25,296 bases of DNA from Patescibacteria group bacterium (lineage in GTDB: Bacteria; Patescibacteriota; Patescibacteriia; GCA-002772895). Within the stretch, counting starts at the first letter, position 1. Each line of letters begins with the position of its first letter. Positions 1 through 6,218 of the stretch are shown piece after piece. Location: contig JAHINX010000053.1 in assembly GCA_018895765.1 (NCBI GenBank), positions 1 through 25,296 on the forward strand. The letters are read 5' to 3'. A program made the position numbers and the translations under genes. A model generated the notes under the pieces. That model was not told the origin of the DNA, made no database searches, and saw nothing but the letters and a program-made list of their open reading frames with translations.

Positions 1-278
1 AATTTTTTTTCCTCCAATAATAATATTTTAAATTTTCTTCCAAGCTTGCCATCAGTATCAATTCTTTTTGCTATTAGTCGTGCCGGGATAACGCGCGTAT
101 TATTCAAAACCAAAACATCTCCTTTTTGCAAAAAACATACAATCTCATCAAATCGCGAATGAACACATTTTTTGTTCAACCTATTGTATCTTAAAAGCTT
201 GGCCGAGTCCCTGGGACTTGCCGGCTTTTTAGCAATTAGCTCTTTTGGTAAACTATAATCAAAATCTTCTAATTTCAT
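1..278 (-). CDS. queA: QueA, tRNA preQ1(34) ribosyltransferase-isomerase, N-terminal part (runs off the window)
   Basis: QueA moves the ribosyl part of S-adenosylmethionine onto preQ1 at the tRNA wobble position, giving epoxyqueuosine in the cytoplasm. Only about the first 92 residues are present and the frame is open to the window edge. The N-terminus MKLEDFDYSLPKELIA, then PASPRDSAKLL at about 20-30 and DVLVLNNTRVIPARL at about 53-67, match the family's opening signature. The ATG at 276-278 is the first start that keeps this signature. No Shine-Dalgarno is visible before it. It lies 90 bp downstream of queH, which acts on the QueA product, so both belong to the last steps of queuosine synthesis. 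The spacer holds a strong hairpin (299-355). Identity is solid; the C-terminal two thirds cannot be judged. Confidence 0.93.
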   Translation of the reverse strand, partial: MKLEDFDYSLPKELIAKKPASPRDSAKLLRYNRLNKKCVHSRFDEIVCFLQKGDVLVLNNTRVIPARLIAKRIDTDGKLGRKFKILLLEEKK

Positions 279-298
279 AAAATCAGTTTCTTGGCTTT

Positions 299-355
299 TA
301 GCTACTTAGGATCTGCGCCGCTTCGCGGCGCAGTAATACAAATCCTAAAAAGCTA
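299..355. repeat. Nested inverted-repeat element between queH and queA
   Basis: The core is a 9-bp GC stem (313-321 with 325-333) closed by a three-base loop. On the minus strand the tip reads GCGAAGC, a sequence known to form an unusually stable mini-hairpin. It is enclosed by a 7-bp stem TTAGGAT/ATCCTAA (306-312 with 342-348) and weaker AGCT pairs further out. More AGCT copies follow at 351-372. There is no T-run on the minus strand, so it is not a typical terminator. It could be a small mobile palindrome, an mRNA processing or stability hairpin, or a leader structure of queA. Confidence 0.55.
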
Positions 356-368
356 ACTAGCTAATTAG

Positions 369-992
369 CTACAGGCTAAACTCACATCCGCAATAGTGCT
401 GGCGATAAAGTTCATGTTCATCAGAAATATGTTTTCCCTTTAACGCGCCATCCTGTTTTTTCCAATTCGCTTCATAAAATTTTATTCCATATTTATCTGC
501 GGATATTTGCCCGATCGAATTTATAATCTCTGGCCGTTTATTTCTTCCAATGGTTAGCGTTGTCGCAAAAATATCAATCAAGTTATCACTGGCAAATTTT
601 GCTGCCTTATCCAATCTCAAAGTAAAACAAAGCGGACACCTTTTTCCGCCTTCTGGCTCTTTTTCGTAACCCTTCACGCTTTCTAAATATTTTTGATGTT
701 CTATTTTATACTCTTCTTCCCATCCCCCTTCTCCCCCTCCCCAAGGGGAAATCTCTTCTTCCCCCCTTTGTAAAAGGGGGGTTAGGGGGGATTTTATCTT
801 CGGAAAATAATCAGATATTGCTTCGCTTTCCTCACAAAATTTTTTAAATGCCCCATATCGCTTTAACCATTCTTCATATGGCCATATATTTGGATTATAA
901 AAATAACCAATCACCTCATATTCTTGGCTTAAAACTGTTGCCGGATGCGTAGCGCACGGCCCGCAACAAATATGTAATAATATTTTAGTCAT
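369..992 (-). CDS. queH: QueH, epoxyqueuosine reductase (DUF208 type)
   Basis: QueH reduces epoxyqueuosine to queuosine in tRNA and is the non-homologous replacement for the cobalamin enzyme QueG. The 207-aa protein has the family's cysteine motifs: CCGPC at 9-13, GGKRCPLC near 115-122 and the terminal HYCGCEFS. YFYNPNIWPYEEWLKR (about 31-46) and ATTLTIGRNK (about 143-152) are also typical. Its ATG overlaps the stop of the HD gene in an ATGA, which implies translational coupling. Oddity: between DYFPKIK and EEEYKIEHQKYL there are about 29 extra residues (SPLTPLLQRG..., Gly/Glu-rich) encoded by a GC-rich palindromic repeat (711-790). The frame stays open and every family motif survives, so the protein is probably functional with an extra surface loop. 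Confidence 0.93.
   Translation of the reverse strand: MTKILLHICCGPCATHPATVLSQEYEVIGYFYNPNIWPYEEWLKRYGAFKKFCEESEAISDYFPKIKSPLTPLLQRGEEEISPWGGGEGGWEEEYKIEHQKYLESVKGYEKEPEGGKRCPLCFTLRLDKAAKFASDNLIDIFATTLTIGRNKRPEIINSIGQISADKYGIKFYEANWKKQDGALKGKHISDEHELYRQHYCGCEFSL
711..790 (-). repeat. GC-rich palindromic repeat inserted in frame within queH
   Basis: A C-rich/G-rich block interrupts otherwise AT-rich coding DNA. It contains a perfect 9-bp stem with a three-base loop (761-769 with 773-781), a second CCCC/GGGG pair at 738-749, and an 11-bp direct repeat CTCTTCTTCCC at 711-721 and 753-763. The direct repeat gives two EEE runs in the protein. On the minus strand the right half reads C6-TAA-C6-TTTT-N3-AAA-G6, the same plan as the intergenic copy at 2842-2872. 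The block is translated without a stop. Its boundaries are approximate. Confidence 0.7.
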
Positions 993-1936
993 ATTTTCAT
1001 ACCCTTATTAGCTTTTATTTTTTCAAAATTTAGCATATCTGCATAATTTTTGTCCAATGCGGATAGTCGCTGGACTTTATCATCAAATAAAATTTGCGGG
1101 TCAACATACCGAAACTTTTTTGAGTGTAAAATTCCAAATCTGACAGTTGTTTCTTTGTCTCGCATTGCCTCAAGCTTGGTAATAAGCAGAACATCGCCAC
1201 TTTTATATATCTTGTCTATCAACTCTTTATCCTCCCCCCAAATATCTTTCATGTCTAAATATTTCTTTAGAAACGCTTCTTTTAATATCTGGGCCAACTG
1301 ATAATATCTTGAAACAGCTTCAAACCCGCTCCAATGTTCACGGTTATAGCGCAAATAAATATCGGCGAATTGCCTTGTTAATCCTAAATTTTTGAATATT
1401 ATCTTATTGTCATAAATCATTAAATTGTTTGCCAATTCTTTTGCCAATTTTATATTTTCGCAAATTGCCAATTCACGCAAAGTATAATCTATGCGATCGG
1501 CGCAAAGGTTAGGAGCATTACATTCCAAAAGGACAAAACTTTCACAATCTGCAATCTCATAAATATCAATCCCGTATTTTTCCAAAATCGGCTTTATATC
1601 AGATTTCAACAATCTCTCCAGATGATTTTTATCCTGGAAATCCTCAATACTTGGATCTCCTAAAACAGTATCTATAACATGAGAAAAAGCTGTATGCGAG
1701 GCATCATGCAAAAGTCCGGAAATCTGTTCTCCCGGGCTGGCGCCTAATTTTCGCAATAACAAAAATACCCCGACAGAATGTTCATATCTCATAAACCCTT
1801 TTTGATGATAAAACTCTTCCGGCGGACCGAATTGGGCAATTCCCTTCAATCTCTGCAGGGCACGTGAATTTATTAAATCAACGAGCACCGGCTCGCTTAT
1901 TTCAAATTCTCCGTAGATTTTGTCGGAAATAATCAT
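989..1936 (-). CDS. HD-domain metal-dependent phosphohydrolase (COG1078-like)
   Basis: This 315-aa cytoplasmic protein resembles the HD-superfamily nucleotide phosphohydrolases related to dGTPases; the substrate cannot be told from sequence. The N-terminus IYGEFEISEPVLVDLI, RYEHSVGVFLLLRKLG (metal-ligand His 53), LLHDASHTAFSH (His 77-Asp 78) and CADRIDY (Asp 147) supply the four HD metal ligands in family order. The ATG at 1934-1936 is chosen because the longer open frame starts inside tRNA-Asp and crosses its terminator. AAGG lies only two bases before this ATG, so ribosome binding looks unusual. The stop overlaps the queH start by 4 bp. An operon with queuosine genes is probably incidental. 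Family assignment is firm, function is not. Confidence 0.85.
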   Translation of the reverse strand: MIISDKIYGEFEISEPVLVDLINSRALQRLKGIAQFGPPEEFYHQKGFMRYEHSVGVFLLLRKLGASPGEQISGLLHDASHTAFSHVIDTVLGDPSIEDFQDKNHLERLLKSDIKPILEKYGIDIYEIADCESFVLLECNAPNLCADRIDYTLRELAICENIKLAKELANNLMIYDNKIIFKNLGLTRQFADIYLRYNREHWSGFEAVSRYYQLAQILKEAFLKKYLDMKDIWGEDKELIDKIYKSGDVLLITKLEAMRDKETTVRFGILHSKKFRYVDPQILFDDKVQRLSALDKNYADMLNFEKIKANKGMKI

Positions 1937-1957
1937 ATCCTTATAGTGTACCCAATC

Positions 1958-1986
1958 AAAAAACCCAACGCAAGGTTGGATTTTTT
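1958..1986 (-). terminator. Bidirectional Rho-independent terminator after tRNA-Asp
   Basis: A CCAAC/GTTGG stem (1965-1969 with 1975-1979) and a short GC-containing loop are flanked by six A and six T, so each strand ends in a T-tract. It begins 3 bp beyond the encoded CCA of tRNA-Asp and 22 bp before the HD gene. It should end the tRNA transcript; the HD gene would then need read-through or a promoter I cannot identify. Confidence 0.75.
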
Positions 1987-1988
1987 GA

Positions 1989-2065
1989 TGGCGGACCGGA
2001 CGGGACTCGGACCCGCGATCTCTGCCGTGACAGGGCAGCGCTTTAGCCAACTAAGCTACCGGTCC
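1989..2065 (-). tRNA. tRNA-Asp (anticodon GTC), CCA encoded
   Basis: The minus strand folds as a complete 77-nt cloverleaf. The acceptor stem is GGACCGG/CCGGTCC, with discriminator G and an encoded CCA. The D-arm region contains TAGCTTAGTTGGCTAAAGC. The anticodon arm CTGCC-CTGTCAC-GGCAG places GTC at 34-36, and the T arm is GCGGG-TCCGAGT-CCCGT. There is no intron. Its first 15 bases are also the last five codons, including the TAG stop, of the upstream homing-endonuclease gene. A terminator follows at once. No separate promoter is evident, so it may be transcribed with the endonuclease gene. Confidence 0.96.
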
Positions 2066-2767
2066 ATAAATTGATAAATATTTTTCAAAAATTCGTTTTT
2101 TTCTTTCAAGAAATATATTCGTGTCTTTTTTATAAATGTAATTATAAAATCTTACACTATCTCTATTACTATAGTCAAGCCGCCAAGCATTTGAATCAGA
2201 ATAAACTTTTTTTACTCTCATTCCTGCGTCTTTATAAAGCTGGCTAGCTATATCTTCAAGCATTCCTCTACTACAACTAACAAATCTAGTAAATAAAATG
2301 GGCGATTTTTTAACTCTATTTTGTCTGGCATATAATCCAAACTGAATATTACCATCCCCATCAAAATAACCACGAATAAAATCTGCTATACATTCTTTAG
2401 GAATTTTGGGTATTTTTATCCTATATGACTTTTTTTCTGTTATTCCAAAAGATAAAAGCTTATTGTATATAACCTTACTGCCTATTTGCAAACGCCAAGC
2501 AGGTTTCCAATTTTTTTCCGGATAGTTTCTGACAGAAATTTTATGTCCTGTACCTAAATAGCTCGCAATTTTTATCAATAGCTCTTTATCTGTTATGCTA
2601 AAAGCGATAAAACAAGAGCCACGCCGATTCTTACACATATAGCCATCTGCGCAGAAAAAACCCAAAATATACGCCATGTCTGAATTCCATTTATCAAAAA
2701 AATGCTCGTTTACTTTCCATGGTCTTGATGCTTTGGCATTAGATTTAATATGTAGTTTCTCCTTCAT
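2051..2767 (-). CDS. LAGLIDADG homing endonuclease, ending inside tRNA-Asp
   Basis: The 238-aa protein has two LAGLIDADG helices, AYILGFFCADGY (about 32-43, Asp 41) and FIRGYFDGDGN (about 130-140, Asp 138). It should therefore be a monomeric endonuclease with a pseudo-twofold fold that cuts a long target site. The region between and after them (WRLQIGSKVIYNKLLSFG, SYRIKIPKIP) fits the family. A TTGACA-N17-TAATAT promoter covers the upstream ATG (2789-2791), so the ATG at 2765-2767 is preferred, with a leader of only a few bases. The terminal Gly-Pro-Val-Ala-stop is encoded by the first 15 bases of tRNA-Asp. No intron or intein host surrounds it, so it appears free-standing. RNase P cleavage of a joint transcript would remove the stop codon from the mRNA. 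Confidence 0.88.
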   Translation of the reverse strand: MKEKLHIKSNAKASRPWKVNEHFFDKWNSDMAYILGFFCADGYMCKNRRGSCFIAFSITDKELLIKIASYLGTGHKISVRNYPEKNWKPAWRLQIGSKVIYNKLLSFGITEKKSYRIKIPKIPKECIADFIRGYFDGDGNIQFGLYARQNRVKKSPILFTRFVSCSRGMLEDIASQLYKDAGMRVKKVYSDSNAWRLDYSNRDSVRFYNYIYKKDTNIFLERKKRIFEKYLSIYGPVA

Positions 2768-2781
2768 AAAATACTTATAAC

Positions 2782-2810
2782 ATATTAACATATTTTAATA
2801 GTTTTGTCAA
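2782..2810 (-). promoter_or_regulatory. Sigma-70-type promoter of the homing endonuclease gene
   Basis: On the minus strand a perfect -35 TTGACA (2805-2810), a 17-bp spacer and a -10 TAATAT (2782-2787) are present. The predicted transcript start near 2775 leaves about 8 nt before the ATG at 2767, so the message would be nearly leaderless. It decides the start of the endonuclease and may also drive tRNA-Asp. Confidence 0.72.
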
Positions 2811-2841
2811 TTATTTTAGCTTGGACTGATTCTCTTCAAAA

Positions 2842-2872
2842 CCCCTCCTAACCTCCCCTTAGAAAGGGGAGG
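2842..2872 (+). repeat. GC-rich palindromic repeat, intergenic relative of the queH copy
   Basis: A perfect 9-bp stem CCTCCCCTT/AAGGGGAGG with loop AGA (2852-2872) is preceded by CCCCTCCTAA. The layout (C-rich block, TAA, C-rich stem, three-base loop, G-rich stem) is that of the element inside queH read on the opposite strand. The two copies differ at a stem position in a paired, compensatory way (T in one arm, A in the other). Confidence 0.6.
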
Positions 2873-2887
2873 AAAAATTGTTATAAC

Positions 2888-2913
2888 AAAAAACCTCTGG
2901 ATTTAACCAGAGG
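2888..2913 (-). terminator. Rho-independent terminator of ftsH
   Basis: On the minus strand CCTCTGG-TTAAAT-CCAGAGG is followed by six T. It lies 12 bp after the ftsH stop and is a classic intrinsic terminator. Confidence 0.9.
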
Positions 2914-2925
2914 TAAATTATTACT

Positions 2926-4719
2926 CTATCCCTCCAAAATCGCTATAACCTCTTCAGCGTTTAAGGTCTCGCGTTCCAAAAGCGTATCTATTAAAGTATT
3001 TAGCTTATCTTTTGAATCACTGATTATCTCCTTAACTTTCTCATAATATTGATCCAAAAGTTCTTTAATCCGCTTTTCAATTTTATACTGCATTCCTTGA
3101 CTCATACCTTCATGCAGAGCAAGAGACTTCCCTAAAAACGGACTTGCGCCACTTGAGCTAAATGAAGCTAATCCAATAATTTCGTCCATTCCCCACTTAC
3201 CAACCATATTTTTGATAAACTCGGTCGCTCTTTCTAAATCATTTGAAGCGCCACTGGTAATTTCTCCCAAAATGACATCTTCTGCCGCTCTGCCTCCCAA
3301 ATAAACAAACACTTCTTCTCTTGCTTGGGATCTGCTCATCAAAAATCTGTCTTCTTCCGGTAAACTCAAGGTTACGCCAAGCGCACCAATTCCACGGGGA
3401 ATAATGGAAACCTTATGCAATTTATTTGTTCTTGTACACTTAAGATGCAATAGGGCGTGCCCTGATTCATGAACGGCAATTACCCTTCTCTCTTCCTCAG
3501 AAATTACCATTGGTTTTTCTTTACCCATCAAAATCTTTTCTCTCGCATATTCAAAATCATCTTGCTGAATCGCTTTTTTATCTCTCTTGGCGGCAACAAG
3601 CGCAGCTTCGTTGCAAAGGTTTTCCAAGTCAGCCCCAGAAGAACCAGCGGTTCCTCTGGCGATTTTGGAAAAATCAACATCTTTACTAATTATTTTACCC
3701 CTAGCATGAACCTTAAGGATAGCTTCTCTACCTTTAATATCGGGCATTGCTACAACAACCTGCCTGTCAAATCTACCTGGACGCAAAAGCGCTGGATCAA
3801 GAACATCTGGTCTATTTGTGGCGGCAATAATAATGATAGCGTCATCATGCGCAAAACCGTCCATTTCCGACAAAATCTGATTTAACGTTTGCTCGCGCTC
3901 GTCATTGCCTCCGCCATAGCCGGCACCTCTATGCCTGCCAACGGCGTCAATTTCATCAATAAAAAGAACACAGGGAATATTTTGTCTTGCTGTTTTAAAC
4001 AAATCGCGAACTCGAGATGCGCCAACACCGACAAACATTTCTACAAACTCCGAACCGGCAATAGAATAAAACCTGGCATCCGCTTCGCCGGCAACAGCTC
4101 TAGCCAAAAGCGTTTTACCTGTTCCCGGAGCGCCCATCAAAAGCACGCCCTTTGGAACTTTTCCGCCTAAACGCGACAATTTCTTTGGATGGCGTAAAAA
4201 ATCCACAATCTCCTGAAGCTCTTCTTTTGCCTCATCAATCCCGGCAACATCAGCAAAAGTAATTTTATCTTTATTTTGCGGTTCATAAGTTTTAGCCTTA
4301 CCAAAACTCATTGCTTGCCCTGCCTGACCTTGCGCTCTTTTTATAAAAAATATAAAAACCACAATCAAAATTATTATTGGTAAAAAACTATACAGCAGAC
4401 TGCTCAATACCGATGGCCCTTCTTCTTTTTTTACAATCTGCAGAACATTGTGCTTGCGCAAAAAATCATTCAAAGGAGAGTCGGCTTCATTAAAACTTTT
4501 AAATTTTGTGCCATTTTTATATTGTCCGGTGATGTCTCGTCCTTGAGTCGTAATCGGAGATTTTACCTTTTCCTGTTCAACCGCTTCCTTAAATTCGCTA
4601 AGAGAAATATCAACTATAGCTTCTTCTTTGAAAAAGCACCACTGGTAGACAACAACAAAAAGAACAAACAATAAGAGCATATAAAACGCCGACCGTAGTT
4701 TTGATAAGTTATTATTCAT
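2926..4719 (-). CDS. ftsH: FtsH, membrane AAA+ zinc metalloprotease
   Basis: FtsH extracts and degrades misfolded membrane proteins and short-lived cytosolic regulators as a hexamer at the inner face of the membrane. The 597-aa protein has two membrane helices (about 11-30 and 106-126) around an extracytoplasmic domain. They are followed by Walker A GAPGTGKT (196-203), Walker B VLFIDEID (251-258), the second region of homology with arginine fingers (RPGRFDRQ), the zinc motif HESGH (417-421) and GGRAAED. Length is slightly short but all catalytic parts are present. The ATG at 4717-4719 is chosen because AGGAGG lies 6 bases before it; a TTG seven codons upstream would place this site inside the gene. 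It is monocistronic, with its own promoter (4757-4785) and terminator (2888-2913). Confidence 0.97.
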   Translation of the reverse strand: MNNNLSKLRSAFYMLLLFVLFVVVYQWCFFKEEAIVDISLSEFKEAVEQEKVKSPITTQGRDITGQYKNGTKFKSFNEADSPLNDFLRKHNVLQIVKKEEGPSVLSSLLYSFLPIIILIVVFIFFIKRAQGQAGQAMSFGKAKTYEPQNKDKITFADVAGIDEAKEELQEIVDFLRHPKKLSRLGGKVPKGVLLMGAPGTGKTLLARAVAGEADARFYSIAGSEFVEMFVGVGASRVRDLFKTARQNIPCVLFIDEIDAVGRHRGAGYGGGNDEREQTLNQILSEMDGFAHDDAIIIIAATNRPDVLDPALLRPGRFDRQVVVAMPDIKGREAILKVHARGKIISKDVDFSKIARGTAGSSGADLENLCNEAALVAAKRDKKAIQQDDFEYAREKILMGKEKPMVISEEERRVIAVHESGHALLHLKCTRTNKLHKVSIIPRGIGALGVTLSLPEEDRFLMSRSQAREEVFVYLGGRAAEDVILGEITSGASNDLERATEFIKNMVGKWGMDEIIGLASFSSSGASPFLGKSLALHEGMSQGMQYKIEKRIKELLDQYYEKVKEIISDSKDKLNTLIDTLLERETLNAEEVIAILEG

Positions 4720-4756
4720 TTCACTCCTCCTCTTTTTCAATGAGCTGCTTACTCTA

Positions 4757-4785
4757 ATTTAAGCATATTTTTAAAAAAAAGTCAA
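4757..4785 (-). promoter_or_regulatory. Sigma-70-type promoter of ftsH
   Basis: On the minus strand a -35 TTGACT (4780-4785), a 17-bp A/T-rich spacer and a -10 TTAAAT (4757-4762) precede ftsH. The expected transcript start near 4750 gives a leader of about 30 nt carrying the AGGAGG site. No operator or heat-shock inverted repeat is visible. Confidence 0.6.
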
Positions 4786-4847
4786 TCCAAAATTAAAAAA
4801 TACCGCAAAAACGATATTTCTATAATTAACTCGATTTAATTGCTCGG

Positions 4848-6218
4848 CTAATCAATTATTTCTAACTTATCCTCGCCCGAAAGCAAAATAAACTTTTTCT
4901 TTAACTTTTTAGCCCCATTCAATTGGCTTATAATTTTTTTTATATCTTTTATTTCTGCAATAATCGGTTCTACACCCCAAAATAAAAGCGGATATAAATC
5001 ATTTTCTTTTGTTGCTCTAAAAACTTCCGCTTCCGGACGCCATTTACTAACATATCTATATAAATCCGTGCTGGACAAATCCACCACCTGCTTTATCCCG
5101 GTTTCTCTAATTAAAATATTAACCGATTTCCCCAGTCCATCTTCTTTATTCTGTCCGTAACCACCAATAATATTAACATCATCATATGGCGAATCTTCTG
5201 TTTCTTTTATTATTTTTGACATCATCTCTACGGCTTCCTTTGGATATCTACCACTAGCAGTCTCACCCGAGAGCATAACCGCATCAACATTATCCATCAC
5301 CGCATTCGCCACATCAGAAACCTCAGCCCTGGTAGGACGCGGATTACGTATCATAGAATCCAGCATCTGCGTTGCGATAATAACCGGCTTGGCGCTCTGC
5401 CGACAAAGAGCAATTATTTCTTTTTGGCGGAGGGGCACATCTTCCGCGAATATTTCTATTCCCAAATCTCCCCTTGCAACCATAATGCCGTCTACATGCT
5501 TTAATATACCTGCAAAATTTTCCAACGCTTCTCCTTTTTCTATTTTGGCAATTGTTCTCGGTTTTTTAACTTTTAGTTTTTTGGCGAATTTATCTATTAA
5601 TTTATTTAAATAAATAACATCTTTCTCCGACCTGACAAAAGAAATGGCAACAAAATCAACCTCTTGGCTCATTGCAAAAAACAAATCTTTCTTATCCTTT
5701 ACCGTAAGCGAGGAAGAACTGATTTTACTATCAGGAAAATTCATTCCTTTGTGCGACGAAATAAGCCCATCATTTTTCACTTTGCAAAATATTTGTTTCC
5801 CCCACACCTTTTGCACCACAAGTTCCACCAACCCGTCATTTATCAAAATTTTATCACCTGTTTTTACGTCTTTATGCAATTTATTATAAGTTACTTCGAT
5901 TTTCAAAATATTGTTTTTTACTTGTTTGATTTTTTCCGTTGTTAAAATTAACTTTTCGTTTTTTTTCAAATTTATTTCTTTTTTCATTTCTCCTAAACGG
6001 ATTTTTGGCCCTTGCAAATCCGCAATAATCCCAATAGCTGTTTTATTCTTTTTTGCTACGACTCTTATGTTTTTTATTAGCTTTTTATGACTATCATGCG
6101 TACCGTGCGAAAAATTTAGTCGGGCGATGTTCATACCGATTTTTATAAGCATACTCAAAATGGCCGAGCTTTCTGTTGCCGGCCCAATAGTACAAATAAT
6201 TTTAGTTCTTTTTTCCAT
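4848..6218 (-). CDS. pyk: Pyruvate kinase
   Basis: The enzyme transfers phosphate from phosphoenolpyruvate to ADP, the last ATP-forming step of glycolysis, in the cytoplasm. The 456-aa protein has the full barrel signature: TKIICTIGPAT (5-15), RLNFSHGTH, ADLQGPKIRLGE, the catalytic Lys in AKIEKGEALENF, MVARGDLGIEI and VIIATQMLDSM. The NPRPTRAEVSDVANAV and MLSGETASGRYP blocks also match. The C-terminal allosteric domain is present but short and divergent. The ATG at 6216-6218 is used because it begins directly before the first conserved block, has GGAAG a few bases upstream, and overlaps the htrA 3' end by 17 bp. The overlap implies translational coupling to htrA. No clear terminator follows. 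Confidence 0.95.
   Translation of the reverse strand: MEKRTKIICTIGPATESSAILSMLIKIGMNIARLNFSHGTHDSHKKLIKNIRVVAKKNKTAIGIIADLQGPKIRLGEMKKEINLKKNEKLILTTEKIKQVKNNILKIEVTYNKLHKDVKTGDKILINDGLVELVVQKVWGKQIFCKVKNDGLISSHKGMNFPDSKISSSSLTVKDKKDLFFAMSQEVDFVAISFVRSEKDVIYLNKLIDKFAKKLKVKKPRTIAKIEKGEALENFAGILKHVDGIMVARGDLGIEIFAEDVPLRQKEIIALCRQSAKPVIIATQMLDSMIRNPRPTRAEVSDVANAVMDNVDAVMLSGETASGRYPKEAVEMMSKIIKETEDSPYDDVNIIGGYGQNKEDGLGKSVNILIRETGIKQVVDLSSTDLYRYVSKWRPEAEVFRATKENDLYPLLFWGVEPIIAEIKDIKKIISQLNGAKKLKKKFILLSGEDKLEIID

Noticed and set aside
279..368. preQ1 riboswitch before queA
   Set aside because: The hairpin does not show the short stem plus A-rich tail pseudoknot of preQ1-I, nor the layouts of the other classes known to me.
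1937..2050. N-terminal extension of the HD protein by 38 codons (MAKALPCHGRDRG...)
   Set aside because: The extension is a translation of tRNA-Asp and its terminator. The family N-terminus begins at the ATG at 1936.
2051..2791. Group I intron or intein context for the homing endonuclease
   Set aside because: tRNA-Asp is complete without it, and no split exon or intein host protein flanks the gene, so it is treated as free-standing.
2768..2791. Upstream ATG (2789-2791) as the endonuclease start
   Set aside because: This ATG lies in the spacer of a near-consensus promoter, upstream of the expected transcript start.
4720..4740. TTG start giving ftsH seven more residues
   Set aside because: Those codons contain the AGGAGG ribosome-binding site itself.
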